Shown: one piece after another, positions 34,490 to 43,909 of the stretch | How positions within the stretch are numbered: position 1 is the first letter of the stretch | Layout of the letters: the number at the start of each line of letters is the position of its first letter | DNA from: Microvirga vignae | Lineage (GTDB): Bacteria > Pseudomonadota > Alphaproteobacteria > Rhizobiales > Beijerinckiaceae | Length of the DNA stretch: 64,000 bases | Assembly: GCF_001017175.1 (NCBI RefSeq) | Contig: NZ_LCYG01000091.1 | Span: 18,439-82,438, forward strand | Direction: 5' to 3' | Notes under the pieces: generated by a model | Database searches by the model: none | Told to the model about the DNA's origin: nothing | The model's input: only the letters and a program-made list of their open reading frames with translations | Made by a program: the position numbers and the translations under genes

Positions 34490-35722
34490 TCAGCCGTAGT
34501 TCCGCTCGTCGGCGATGACCTTGCCATCATTGGGAAGAGTTCCCCGGGCGACAAGCGTGACGGTGCCTTTGATCTTGGTGACAGACTGAAGCGTGGCTGC
34601 CACAGCCGCGACAAGATCCTCCGAGGCTCCTGCGCATTCTGCCACGAGAGTCATCGCGTCGGTTTCACGCTCCCGTTCGACGAGCAAGCGCAGGCGTCCG
34701 AGCTCCGGGTGCCGGCGGCCGATCTCCGCAACCTGCTCGGGGCGCACGAACATGCCCTTCACTTTGGTCGCCTGATCGGCTCTGCCCATCCAGCCCTTGA
34801 TCCGCATGTTCGTGCGTCCGCATGGGCTCAACCCCGGCAGTGTGGCGGTGAGATCGCCAAGCGCAAAGCGAATGAAGGGATGATGCGGAGCGAGAGTGGT
34901 GACGACGATCTCGCCGACCTCGCCCTCGGATACGGGATCGCCTGTGCCAGGACGTACGATCTCGACGATGATGTCCTCGTTGACCACGAGACCTTCACGG
35001 GCGGAGGTCTCATAGGCGATGAAGCCGAGATCCGCCGTGGCATAGGCCTGAAAGGCTTCGATGCCGTGCTCCGCGAATTTCTCCTGCAGCGATTTCGGAA
35101 AGGCGGCGCCTGACACGAGCGCCCGCTTGATGGACGAGATGTCTCGACCGGAGGTGGCGGCGCTGTCGAGCAGAATCTTCAAGAAATCCGGCGTACCGCA
35201 ATAGGCATTCGGGCGATAGGCCTCGATCAGCTCGAATTGCTGCTCGGTGTTGCCGGGACCAGCGGGAATGACCGCGCAGCCGAGTGCGCGCGCGCCGGAA
35301 TCCATGATGAAGCCGCCTGGCGTTAGATGATAGCTGAAGGTGTTGAGAACGACATCTCCACGGCGAAAGCCCGCAGCAAAAAGCCCCCGCGCAGCGCACC
35401 ATGGGTCGGTCACAGCCGCTTCCGCTTCGAAGATTGGCCCTGGGGATGTGAAAAGTCGTCCGAACGAACCAGGCGCCTCAGCGATGAACCCGCCGAAGGG
35501 CAGGGCGGATTTCTGAAGAGTGGAGAGTTCGCCCTTGCGCAGTACGGGAAGGGTGGCCAAGGCCTCACGGCTCGTGATGCTGGCCGGATCGATTCCCTTC
35601 AGCCGCTCCGCATAAGCCGGAGCGGCTGAAGCGCGACGAAGGATGTCCGGGAGGCGACGAAACAGATCGGCCTCCCGCTCGGCCGGGTCGCGCGTCTCAA
35701 GATGATCGTGATAGTCTGTCAT
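34490..35722 (-). CDS. PaaK-like adenylate-forming CoA ligase
   Basis: A 410-residue protein of the phenylacetate-CoA ligase family, which activates an aryl or similar acid through an acyl-AMP. Family segments include NTFSYHLTPGGFIMDSGARALG, split by NTFSYHLTPGG, then YCGTPDFLKILLD, SGAAFPKSL, QAYATADLGFIAYE and the C-terminal KGMFVRPEQVAEI. The usual Ser/Thr-Gly P-loop SSGTTGKPT is replaced by FTSPGPIFEAE, as in a sub-group found beside Liv transporters. It lies downstream of the Liv operon on the same strand, suggesting it activates the imported acid. Confidence 0.82.
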   Translation of the reverse strand: MTDYHDHLETRDPAEREADLFRRLPDILRRASAAPAYAERLKGIDPASITSREALATLPVLRKGELSTLQKSALPFGGFIAEAPGSFGRLFTSPGPIFEAEAAVTDPWCAARGLFAAGFRRGDVVLNTFSYHLTPGGFIMDSGARALGCAVIPAGPGNTEQQFELIEAYRPNAYCGTPDFLKILLDSAATSGRDISSIKRALVSGAAFPKSLQEKFAEHGIEAFQAYATADLGFIAYETSAREGLVVNEDIIVEIVRPGTGDPVSEGEVGEIVVTTLAPHHPFIRFALGDLTATLPGLSPCGRTNMRIKGWMGRADQATKVKGMFVRPEQVAEIGRRHPELGRLRLLVERERETDAMTLVAECAGASEDLVAAVAATLQSVTKIKGTVTLVARGTLPNDGKVIADERNYG

Positions 35723-35806
35723 GTGACTTATCGAACTCCTCTCGTTGATCGACTTTCACAATGCACAGCCAGGCACGACCAAAGACGTGCATCACGGCTG
35801 TCTTGA

Positions 35807-36190
35807 TCAAGCGGCAGATTGCGTGCCTGGCAGGGCAGGCGTTTGAGCCGGGGCTTCACCGAAGCGATTGGCGCCCGGCGTGCCCGGCATGCAGAACCAG
35901 ACAATGAGAGCGATACTACCGAGGACCGGAACGAGCGCCAGCAGCAGCCACCAGCCGGAATAGTCCATGTCGTGCAGACGACGCGCGCCGACGGCAAGGC
36001 TCGGCAGGAGCAGAGCAAGCATCGCAACCAGATTGAAAATGGGAAGACCGATCACACCATCCACGAAAGTGGTAACGAAGTAGACGATCACCGAGAACAG
36101 GAAGAACCACCAATATTCAGGCCTTGAAGCACGGCCGGTAAAGTCGGCGTATTTGGAAGAACAGGTTTTGATCGCGAGTCCGAAGTCCAT
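35807..36190 (-). CDS. DUF805 family membrane protein
   Basis: A 127-residue protein with the DUF805 pattern: FTGRASRPEYWWFFLFSVIV at residues 18-37, a second helix pair (about 45-75), then ARRLHDMDYSGWWLLLALVP. Four helices are expected in the inner membrane; the function is unknown. GGGGG lies 9 nt before the ATG. It sits between livF and the PaaK-like gene on the same strand. Confidence 0.88.
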   Translation of the reverse strand: MDFGLAIKTCSSKYADFTGRASRPEYWWFFLFSVIVYFVTTFVDGVIGLPIFNLVAMLALLLPSLAVGARRLHDMDYSGWWLLLALVPVLGSIALIVWFCMPGTPGANRFGEAPAQTPALPGTQSAA

Positions 36191-36310
36191 TTTAGTCAGC
36201 CCCCTGGAAGTGGAAGATTTGTGCTGTGAATCTGTGTGTTCGCAGTCCTGGAAATGCTAAGAATATGGTCTCCATGGCGTCAAGCATGTGATACGCTATT
36301 CTTGTGGGAC

Positions 36311-37159
36311 TTACGCCAGCCAGCGCTTGCGGCGCTTGTAACTCTTCACGGCCCGGAACGACTTGCGGTCTCCTTCGGAAACACCAAGGTAGAATTCCTT
36401 CACGTCTTCATTCTCGCGCAGAGACTGCGCCGGACCGTCCATCACCACGCGGCCTGTTTCGAGAATATAGCCGTAGGTTGCGTATTTCAGCGCCATGTTG
36501 GTGTTCTGCTCCGCGAGCAGGAAGGACACGCCTTCGCTTGAATTGAGAATGCGCACGATCTCGAAGATCTCCTCCACGATCTGCGGTGCGAGGCCCATGG
36601 ACGGCTCGTCGAGCAGGATCATTGAGGGGCGGGACATCATCGCCCGGCCGATGGCACACATCTGCTGTTCGCCGCCGGAGGTGTAGCCCGCCATGGATGT
36701 GCGCCGTTGCTTCAGGCGCGGGAAGTATTCGTAGATCGCCTCCAGATCGCGGCGGATGGCGGCGTTGCCGTCCTTGCGCGTGAAGGCACCGGTCAGAAGG
36801 TTTTCCTCGATGGTGAGATGGCCGAAGCAGTGGCGACCCTCGAGAACCTGAATGCAGCCGCGCCGCACCAGCTCGTTGGGAGAAAGCTTGTCGACGCGCT
36901 CGCCCTTGAACTCGATCGTGCCCTTGGTGACCTCGCCACGCTCGGCGCGCAGCAGGTTGGATACGGCCTTCAGTGTCGTCGTCTTGCCCGCGCCATTGGC
37001 GCCGAGCAGCGCGACGATGCCGCCCTTCGGCACGGTGAGCGATACGCCCTTGAGCACGAGAATCACGTGGTCGTAGACGACCTCAATGTTGTTGACGGAA
37101 AGCACCGTCTCCGCAGCTTCAGGCGTCCTGTTGGCGTCCATCCGAACGGCGCTGGTCAT
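36311..37159 (-). CDS. livF: Branched-chain-amino-acid-type ABC transporter ATP-binding protein LivF
   Basis: A 282-residue ATPase from the ATG at 37159 (GAGAGGAA upstream). Walker A GANGAGKT near 58, signature TSGGEQQM near 160, Walker B MILLDEPSMGLAPQ near 183. The 20-residue C-terminal extension (VKSYKRRKRWLA) is longer than in canonical LivF and common in Liv systems for aromatic or fatty acids. It is the last transporter gene in the operon and is separated from livK by a hairpin. Confidence 0.92.
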   Translation of the reverse strand: MTSAVRMDANRTPEAAETVLSVNNIEVVYDHVILVLKGVSLTVPKGGIVALLGANGAGKTTTLKAVSNLLRAERGEVTKGTIEFKGERVDKLSPNELVRRGCIQVLEGRHCFGHLTIEENLLTGAFTRKDGNAAIRRDLEAIYEYFPRLKQRRTSMAGYTSGGEQQMCAIGRAMMSRPSMILLDEPSMGLAPQIVEEIFEIVRILNSSEGVSFLLAEQNTNMALKYATYGYILETGRVVMDGPAQSLRENEDVKEFYLGVSEGDRKSFRAVKSYKRRKRWLA

Positions 37160-37182
37160 AGGCGTTCCTCTCAAATGAGAAA

Positions 37183-37209
37183 AGCATGCGGGCGCGGGGC
37201 CCGCATGCT
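37183..37209 (-). terminator. Intra-operon hairpin between livK and livF
   Basis: An 11-bp perfect stem (AGCATGCGGGC / GCCCGCATGCT) with a 5-nt loop lies 12 nt after the livK stop; on the reverse strand it is followed by TTTCTCATTT. It probably attenuates transcription or protects the livK 3' end so the binding protein is made in excess over LivF. Confidence 0.65.
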
Positions 37210-37220
37210 GGAGAGCAAGA

Positions 37221-38543
37221 TCAGCTCGCCTTGTCGCAGGCTTCCGTGCGCTTGGGCCAGCCGGCGTTCTTCTCGGCATAGTCCTTTGCGGCGGCATCGA
37301 GCTGAGCCTTCACGCGGTCGGTCAGAGGCTCGATGGGGTTGGAGATCTTCACCCACTTCGTGCCGTCCCATTCCTGCATGAAGGCGGGGCGGTGGCCGTT
37401 ATGGTTGGCGCAGGAGAGCACGAGCTGGTCGGTGAAGCCTTCGAGACCGAGCTCCTTCAGGCGGGCCGGATCGAGCTTGATGTTCTCCATGCCGCGGCGC
37501 ACGTCCTCGCCAGTCACGGCCTTCTTGCCCGTGAGCTTCTGAGCCGTGGCGATGGCTTCCGCGATCAGCAGCGAGTTGTAGACGCCGCGGTTGTAGAGAA
37601 CCTCGCCCACCTTGTCCTTGCCGGCTTTGGAAAGGCCCTTGTCGACCACGTGCTTCTGGATGTCCTGGATGGCCGGGAAGTTCGCGCCGACCGCGTGCCA
37701 GTTGAGCGTCTTGAAGCCCTTTGCGCCTGCGCCGCCGCTGCGCGCGTCATCCTCGCTTGGCCACCACACTGAATAGAACTTGTCCATGGGATAGCCGGAG
37801 CGCACCGCTTCCTTCACGGCTGCGCCGTTCATGGTGCCCCAGCCCCACATGATCATGTAGTCGGGCCGGTCGCGACGGGCGCTGAGCCATTGCGAGGACT
37901 GGTTCTGCATGTCCTGCGCGGCGACGGGATAAAGGGCCACCTCGAAGCCGATTTCCTTCGCCATTTCCTGGAGCAGCGGGATCGGCTCCTTGCCGAAGGC
38001 GGCATCGAGGTGGATAAAGCCGATCTTCTTGCCCTTCAGCTTGTCGAGGCCTCCCTCCTTCTCGCCGATGTACTTGATGATCATCGACATGCCGTCCCAA
38101 TAGGTGGCCGGCGGGTTGAACACCCAGGGGAAGATGTCGCCGCGCGCCGAGGCCGAGAGGCCATACGCCATGGAGAGAATCGGGATCTTGTCGACGGACG
38201 CGCGCGGGATGAGCGGCAGGGTGATGCCGGTCGACCATGGGTTGACCATGACCGGGTTCTTGCCCTTCACCGCCTCATAGCACTCGACGCCTTTCTTGGT
38301 GTCGTAGCCGGTCTCGCATTCCTCAATGACGAGCTTCACGCCGCCGATACCGCCATCGCGCTGGTTCAGCATCTCGAGGTAATCGTGCATGCCGTCGGCG
38401 ATGAAGGTGCCGGAGCCCGCGAAGGGGCCCGTGCGATAGGTGAAAAGGGGTACGTAGATCGAATCCTGCGCGAAGGCAGGCAGCGCGGTTCCGGCGAGAA
38501 GGCTCGCTGCGACCAGTTTAAGGCTCAGTTTGCGAAACGACAT
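37221..38543 (-). CDS. livK: Liv-type ABC transporter substrate-binding protein
   Basis: A 440-residue periplasmic binding protein of the Peripla_BP_6 family with signal peptide ending PAFAQ (about 26). It is longer than amino-acid LivK proteins (about 370), fitting the sub-group near acyl-CoA synthetases. FAGSGTFIADGMHDYLEMLN and AQWLS-type segments form the fold. The mature start QDSIYVPLFTYRTGPFA differs from amino-acid binders. GGGAGGAAACG precedes the ATG. Substrate inferred to be an organic acid, not an amino acid. Confidence 0.87.
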   Translation of the reverse strand: MSFRKLSLKLVAASLLAGTALPAFAQDSIYVPLFTYRTGPFAGSGTFIADGMHDYLEMLNQRDGGIGGVKLVIEECETGYDTKKGVECYEAVKGKNPVMVNPWSTGITLPLIPRASVDKIPILSMAYGLSASARGDIFPWVFNPPATYWDGMSMIIKYIGEKEGGLDKLKGKKIGFIHLDAAFGKEPIPLLQEMAKEIGFEVALYPVAAQDMQNQSSQWLSARRDRPDYMIMWGWGTMNGAAVKEAVRSGYPMDKFYSVWWPSEDDARSGGAGAKGFKTLNWHAVGANFPAIQDIQKHVVDKGLSKAGKDKVGEVLYNRGVYNSLLIAEAIATAQKLTGKKAVTGEDVRRGMENIKLDPARLKELGLEGFTDQLVLSCANHNGHRPAFMQEWDGTKWVKISNPIEPLTDRVKAQLDAAAKDYAEKNAGWPKRTEACDKAS

Positions 38544-38616
38544 GTTTTCGTTTCCTCCCGTTGTTGTCCGGCTTCACACCGGATTTCTGAATTCCCGTCT
38601 CCTTTTTAGGCTGCCG

Positions 38617-39702
38617 TCAGTAGGGGAACGGCCAGACCAGGAGCTTCTGCTTGCCGATCTGCCAGAGCCGCGCGAGGCCGTGCGGTTCGACGATCAGGAA
38701 AAAGATGATGAGCGCGCCCACGATTATGAAGCGCAGGTGCTCGATGGTGTCCGCGCCTACGGCGATGCCGAAGGGCGAGAGAGCCGCGGGCAGCACGATG
38801 CCGAGCACGATGGGCATGATGAAGATGAGCGCCGCACCGAAGAACGAGCCGATGAGGCTGCCCAGTCCGCCGATGATCACCATGAAGAGGATGAAGAAGG
38901 ACTGGTTGATGTTGAACACGTCGTATTCCGCACCGCCATACCAGAGGAAGACGAGGAGAGCGCCCGCGACACCGCAGTAATAAGATGAGACGGCGAAGGC
39001 GAGGAGCTTCGTCTGCAATGGACGGATGCCCATGAGTTCGGCCGCCAGATCCATGTCACGGATCGCGATCCACATGCGTCCGATGCGGCCATGGACGAGG
39101 TTCGAGGCGAGCCAGGTGAGCAGGATCACGATGGTCAGGACCACGAGGTAGCGCACCTGCGGCGTGGCATTCGGTCCCATGATCGGGATCCCGAAGAGAG
39201 TGCGCAGCGGTGCATCGAGTGCCCCCGAGACGTTGTAGTTCACGAGCCATGGGATGCGGATGAAGCACCATTGCAGGAAAAATTGCGCGGCGAGCGTCGC
39301 GACCGCGAGATAGAAGCCCTTGATGCGCAGCGACGGCAGGCCGAACAGGGCGCCGACGGCGGCGGAGAAGAAGCCGGAAACGAAGATCCAGACGATCACG
39401 TTCACTTCCGGAAAGGCCGTCATCAGCTTGTAGCAGGCGTAAGCCCCCACGCCCATGAAGGCACCCGTGCCGAGCGAGAGCAGGCCGGTATAACCGGTGA
39501 GAATATTCAGGCCGATCGAGGCGAGCGAGAACACCAGGAAGGGGATCATCACCGCCTGAAGCAGGAAGCTGTTGCCGAGGAAGGCAAGAGCATAGGCCGC
39601 CAGGATAATGAGGCCTAAGCCGATCCTGTCCTCGCGTAAGGGAAAGATGGCGGAGTCGCTGACGTAGTTCGTCTTGAATTGACCGGCTTCGCGGTAGAGC
39701 AC
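38617..39702 (-). CDS. livM: Liv-type ABC permease LivM
   Basis: A 361-residue permease with about ten helices. GTGCFMG-like GTGAFMGVGAYACYKL and the C-terminal GGLGSLIGSFFGAALI are family marks. It starts with GTG, AGGGAG 7 nt upstream, 12 nt after livH. Together with LivH it forms the channel. It is 73 nt upstream of livK. Confidence 0.92.
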   Translation of the reverse strand: MLYREAGQFKTNYVSDSAIFPLREDRIGLGLIILAAYALAFLGNSFLLQAVMIPFLVFSLASIGLNILTGYTGLLSLGTGAFMGVGAYACYKLMTAFPEVNVIVWIFVSGFFSAAVGALFGLPSLRIKGFYLAVATLAAQFFLQWCFIRIPWLVNYNVSGALDAPLRTLFGIPIMGPNATPQVRYLVVLTIVILLTWLASNLVHGRIGRMWIAIRDMDLAAELMGIRPLQTKLLAFAVSSYYCGVAGALLVFLWYGGAEYDVFNINQSFFILFMVIIGGLGSLIGSFFGAALIFIMPIVLGIVLPAALSPFGIAVGADTIEHLRFIIVGALIIFFLIVEPHGLARLWQIGKQKLLVWPFPY

Positions 39703-39714
39703 GTCAGATCTCCC

Positions 39715-40671
39715 TTAAATCCGTTCGATGATCTTCTCGCCGAACAGACCTTGCGGCCTGTAGAGCAGGAAGAGGAGGGCGATCACATAGGCGAGCCAGG
39801 TCTCGACGCCGCCCCCCACCAGCGGTCCCCAATAGAACTCGCCGACCTTCTCGCCGACGCCGATGATGAGGCCACCGATGATCGCGCCCGGAATGGAGGT
39901 GAAGCCGCCGAGAATAAGAACGGGCAGGGCCTTCAGGGCGATGATCTGGAGCGAGAAGGACACGCCCGAGCGGGCGCCCCACATGATGCCTGCGACCAGG
40001 GCCACAAGGCCTGCGGCGAACCACACGATGACCCATATCTGGTTGAGCGAGATGCCGACGGAGAGGGCGGCCTTGTGGCTGTCGGCCACCGCGCGAAGCG
40101 CGCGTCCGATGCGCGTCTTGGAGAAAAACACCGCGAGCAGGCCGATCATGATGGAGGCGATGACGGCTGCGGCGATATCGAGATGCTGCAGCCGGATGGA
40201 GCCGCCGAGCGCATCGATCTCCGTCGTGCCCTGGGGCAGGAAGAGGGCGCCCGTGATCATCTCGCGCGGGTTGCCGCCGAAGATGAGTTCGCCGAAGCCG
40301 ATCAGAAGATAGGTGAGGCCGAAAGTGGCCATGAAGAGGATGATATCGGGCTGGTTCACGAGAGGCCGCAGCACCACTCGCTCTACGACGACGGCCAGCA
40401 CCAGCATCGCAGCCGCAGCGAGGATCAGCGCCAGGAATGCCGGGACGCCTTTTTCGTAAAGACCGACCAGGATCAGGGCCGCAAACACGACCATGATGCC
40501 TTGAGCGAAGTTGAACACGCCCGAGGCCTTGAAGATCAGCACGAAGCCGAGCGCGATCAGCGCATAGAGAACGCCCGAAACCAACCCTTCCCAGAGCGTC
40601 TGGATCAGCAGATCCGGCGCCTCGCCCATGAAGACGAAGGGTTCGACGAAGACTTTATAGAGGATGTCCAT
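39715..40671 (-). CDS. livH: Liv-type ABC permease LivH
   Basis: A 318-residue permease with about eight helices. LVSGVLYALIALGFVLIFKASGVFNFAQG, here cited as ALIALGFVLIFKASGVFNFA, is the LivH hallmark, and ALKALPVLILGGFTSIPGAI near the C-terminus is the coupling segment. It lies 10 nt after livG. Confidence 0.93.
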   Translation of the reverse strand: MDILYKVFVEPFVFMGEAPDLLIQTLWEGLVSGVLYALIALGFVLIFKASGVFNFAQGIMVVFAALILVGLYEKGVPAFLALILAAAAMLVLAVVVERVVLRPLVNQPDIILFMATFGLTYLLIGFGELIFGGNPREMITGALFLPQGTTEIDALGGSIRLQHLDIAAAVIASIMIGLLAVFFSKTRIGRALRAVADSHKAALSVGISLNQIWVIVWFAAGLVALVAGIMWGARSGVSFSLQIIALKALPVLILGGFTSIPGAIIGGLIIGVGEKVGEFYWGPLVGGGVETWLAYVIALLFLLYRPQGLFGEKIIERI

Positions 40672-40681
40672 CGGCTGCCCC

Positions 40682-41482
40682 TCAATGCGCCACGCCGAGA
40701 TAGGCGTCGATCACGCGCTGGTCGCGCTTCACCTCGTCGGGTGTGCCGTCCGCGATCTTGCGACCGTATTCCAGCACGACCACACGGTCCGAGAGGTCCA
40801 TCACCACGCCCATATCGTGTTCGATCAGCGCGATGGTGGTGCCGTATTGCTGGTTCACCTCCAGGATGAAGCGCGACATGTCCTCCTTCTCCTCGAGGTT
40901 CATGCCCGCCATCGGCTCGTCGAGGAGCAGCAGGTCCGGCTCCATGGCGAGAGCGCGGCCGAGCTCGACGCGCTTCTGCAGGCCGTAAGGAAGGCGGCCT
41001 ACAGGAGTTTTCCGGATGTGCTGGATTTCCAGAAAGTCGATGATCTCTTCCACGAAGCGGCGGTGCGCCACCTCCTCCTTCATGGCCGGGCCATGGCGGA
41101 AGAGCTGCCAGAAGAAGTTCGACCGCATCTTGATGGAGCGGCCCGCCATGATGTTGTCGAGCGTGGACATGCTCTTGAAGAGCGCGACGTTCTGGAAGGT
41201 GCGGGCGATACCGCCGCGCGCAGCCTCATGGGGCCGCATCTTCGGGCGCTTTATCCCTTTGAAGGTGATGCGGCCTTCCGTGGGATAATAGAAGCCGTTG
41301 ATGCAGTTGAGCATCGAGGTCTTGCCGGCACCGTTCGGGCCGATGATGGCGCGGATCTCGCTCTTGCGGATGTCGAAGGAAACATCCGTCAGCGCTTTCA
41401 CGCCGCCGAAAGCCAGAGACACGTTCTCGACGGCCAGGAGCACATCGCCCTTGGACAGGACAGGATGATCGGGTGCTCTCAT
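40682..41482 (-). CDS. livG: Liv-type ABC transporter ATP-binding protein LivG
   Basis: A 266-residue ATPase. Walker A GPNGAGKTS near 52, signature LPYGLQKRVELGRALAMEP near 155, Walker B LLLLDEPMAGMNLEE near 178, and C-terminal YGRKIADGTPDEV. LPYGLQKR in place of LSGGQQR is usual in LivG. The ATG overlaps the synthetase stop by 4 nt. Confidence 0.93.
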   Translation of the reverse strand: MRAPDHPVLSKGDVLLAVENVSLAFGGVKALTDVSFDIRKSEIRAIIGPNGAGKTSMLNCINGFYYPTEGRITFKGIKRPKMRPHEAARGGIARTFQNVALFKSMSTLDNIMAGRSIKMRSNFFWQLFRHGPAMKEEVAHRRFVEEIIDFLEIQHIRKTPVGRLPYGLQKRVELGRALAMEPDLLLLDEPMAGMNLEEKEDMSRFILEVNQQYGTTIALIEHDMGVVMDLSDRVVVLEYGRKIADGTPDEVKRDQRVIDAYLGVAH

Positions 41483-43461
41483 TCGGCAGCCTCCGGGACG
41501 AGAGTGGTCTTTTCAACGGGATAGGTCTTCATGTCCCTGATCTTCACGCGCGCGGAGATCACGCCCTTGCGGCCGTCCTCGAATGTGACCTCGGTCGAGA
41601 TGTCGGCCTCGGGTGAGCCGTCGTAGAGAGCCTGGATGAGAGGCGCATAGCGCTCGGCGATGAAGCCGCGGCGCACCTTCTGGGTGCGCGTCAGCTCGCC
41701 GTCGTCCGCATCGAGCTCCTTGTGCAGGATGAGGAAGCGCTTGATCTGCGCCCCGCCCATGCGTGTCTCGGAAGCGAGCGAGCGGTTCACCTCATCCACG
41801 TGCTTCTCGATCATCTCGTAGACACGCGGATGACCGGCGAGCTCCTGGTAGGAAGCGTAAGTGACGCCGTTCCGCTCGGCCCAGTTGCTCACCGCCACGA
41901 GGTCGATGTTGATGAAGGCGGAGACATAATCCTTGCCGTCGCCGAAACAGACCGCTTCCTTGATGTTGGGATAGAACTTGAGCTTGTTCTCGACGTATTT
42001 TGGCGGGAAGAGCGAGCCGTCCCGCATCTTGCCCACGTCCTTCGCGCGATCGATGATCTTGAGGTGGCCGTTGGCGTCGAAGAAGCCGGCATCGCCGGAA
42101 TGCACGAAGCCGTCGGGCGTCTTGGTCTCGGCGGTCTTCTCGTCATCCTTGTAATAGCCGATGAACACGCCGGGCGAGCGGTAGAGCACTTCCCCATTGT
42201 CGGCGATGCGGATCTCGACCTCAGGAGCCGGGCGGCCCACCGTGTCGGCGCGGATTTCGCCATCAGGCTGCATGGTGATGTAGACGGAAGCTTCCGTCTG
42301 GCCATAGAGCTGCTTCAGGTTCACGCCGATGGAACGGTAGAAGCGGAAGATTTCGGGGCCGATAGCCTCGCCCGCCGTGTAGCCCACCTTCACGCGGGTC
42401 ATCCCGAAGCGGTTGCGTAAAGGCGCATAGATCAGCACGTTGCCGATGTGCCAGAGCAGACGATCCCACGCGCCGACGCCGGGCTCCCGGTTCAGGATCT
42501 TCTCGCCCACCTTGTTGGCGTGCTTGATGAAGAAGTGGAACATGCGCCGCTTCAGCGCGCTCGCATCCTCGATGCGCACCATGGTGAGCGTGAGAATGCT
42601 CTCAAACACGCGCGGCGGGGCGAAGACGTAAGTAGCGCCCACCTCGCGGCGATCCTCGGCCACGGTTTCAGGGCTTTCGGGGCAGTTCACGCACAGCCCT
42701 GCGATGAAGGCCTGCGCATAGGAGAAGATGTGGTCGCCCACCCACGCGATCGGCAGGTAGGCCATGATCTCGTCCGTCTCGTTGAGATTGTCGAAATCGC
42801 AGCCGATCCGGGCTGCCGCGATCACGGCATCGGAGGTGAGCATCACGCCCTTGGGACGGCCCGTGGTGCCCGAGGTGTAGAGAATGATGGCAAGGTCCGA
42901 GCCTTTGCCGGTCTGCAGTTCGCGCTCGATCTTTTCGGCTTCACCGGCATCGGTCAGCCGCGCACGTCCTTCCTCGATCACGGAAGCGATGGAGTGCAGG
43001 CGGCTGGGGTCGTAGTCGCGCAGGCCCTTGTCTTCGTCGTAAAGGACATGCTCCAGCCGCGGCAGCTGGTCGGAGACAGCGAGCAACTTGTCGACCTGTT
43101 CCTGGTCCTGCACCGCTGCGTGCGTCACCTCCGCATGCGCGAGCACATAGGCCATCTCCTCGGCGACCGAATCCGCATAGACCGGGATCGGGATGGCACC
43201 GAGCCATTGGGCGGCGGCAATGGTCCAGTAGAGGTGAGGGCGGTTATAGCCGATGACGGCGATCTTGCCGCCACGCTGAACCCCAAGCGCCTGAAGGCCG
43301 GAGGCATAGGCGCGGACGATGTCATAAGCTTGCGCCCAGGTCCAGGATTGCCAGATCCCGAGATCCTTATGACGGAACGCGGTTCGTTGCGGGCGAACGC
43401 GAGCATTCCGCGCCAGCAGTTTGGGGAACGTATCTTCGCGCGAGTCCGCAGCCGCCGTCAC
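41479..43461 (-). CDS. Long-chain acyl-CoA synthetase (AMP-forming)
   Basis: A 660-residue ANL-superfamily ligase related to FAA1/FadD15 (AMP-binding with C-terminal cap). GTG at 43461 is preferred over GTG at 43482 because AGGGAGGAG lies 6 nt before it. Core motifs: LYTSGTTGRPKGVML (P-loop, about 210), YGQTEASV (about 390), HSGDAGFFDANGHLKIIDRAKD (A8, about 465) and the C-terminal catalytic lysine region near KRFLIL and TRTQKVRRGF. First gene of the livGHMKF operon, so it probably activates the imported acid. Confidence 0.9.
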   Translation of the reverse strand: MTAAADSREDTFPKLLARNARVRPQRTAFRHKDLGIWQSWTWAQAYDIVRAYASGLQALGVQRGGKIAVIGYNRPHLYWTIAAAQWLGAIPIPVYADSVAEEMAYVLAHAEVTHAAVQDQEQVDKLLAVSDQLPRLEHVLYDEDKGLRDYDPSRLHSIASVIEEGRARLTDAGEAEKIERELQTGKGSDLAIILYTSGTTGRPKGVMLTSDAVIAAARIGCDFDNLNETDEIMAYLPIAWVGDHIFSYAQAFIAGLCVNCPESPETVAEDRREVGATYVFAPPRVFESILTLTMVRIEDASALKRRMFHFFIKHANKVGEKILNREPGVGAWDRLLWHIGNVLIYAPLRNRFGMTRVKVGYTAGEAIGPEIFRFYRSIGVNLKQLYGQTEASVYITMQPDGEIRADTVGRPAPEVEIRIADNGEVLYRSPGVFIGYYKDDEKTAETKTPDGFVHSGDAGFFDANGHLKIIDRAKDVGKMRDGSLFPPKYVENKLKFYPNIKEAVCFGDGKDYVSAFINIDLVAVSNWAERNGVTYASYQELAGHPRVYEMIEKHVDEVNRSLASETRMGGAQIKRFLILHKELDADDGELTRTQKVRRGFIAERYAPLIQALYDGSPEADISTEVTFEDGRKGVISARVKIRDMKTYPVEKTTLVPEAAE

Positions 43462-43702
43462 CGACGTCTCCTCCCTGGACACCGCATGGCTTTAGGAGCC
43501 TGCGGGTTGGCCTCGTTTCCTCTATCGCGCGGTTGTTGTGGCCCACGCTTTTAACCGGTCGATCGCCGGCTGCTCTTGTCGAGCTTTGTGGGAGGTATTC
43601 TGTCGTGCCGGTTCGGCATCGGCAAGGCGCAGGCCACCAATACCATGGACTAATATACGGCCGCGTGTGCGTTCGGGCAGGCGCTCTTAGCCTGATTCAG
43701 GC

Positions 43703-43909
43703 TTATGGCACCGCCGTGAGGGCTGCGGGCTCGATCTCCTCTGCCTTGACCAGACGCTCGACCCCTACCGTGTTCTTCACACGATAGAGCCGGTCGCCGC
43801 CTTCCTCAAAAACGAGACAAACTATGCAATAGGTACGGCGATCCGCGTATCCGGAGAAGGGGCGGGTGATCCGCACAAGCTGGCCGATGTGAAACCTGTC
43901 CTGCTGCAT
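43703..43909 (-). CDS. Conserved small hypothetical protein, 68 aa
   Basis: A 68-residue protein (MQQDRFHIGQLVRITRPFSG onward) that reads as a small beta-barrel: FHIGQLVRI, then YCIVCLVFEEGGDRLYRVKN and VERLVKAEEIEPA. AGGAAG lies 5 nt before the ATG. The pattern GQLVRI...YRVK...E resembles short SH3-like proteins common in Methylobacteriaceae. It lies about 240 nt upstream of the synthetase start on the same strand. Function unknown. Confidence 0.7.
   Translation of the reverse strand: MQQDRFHIGQLVRITRPFSGYADRRTYCIVCLVFEEGGDRLYRVKNTVGVERLVKAEEIEPAALTAVP

Noticed and set aside
39679..40869. A 396-codon open frame antisense to livH
   Set aside because: Highly charged, His/Asp/Glu/Arg-rich translation typical of the reverse complement of membrane-protein genes.
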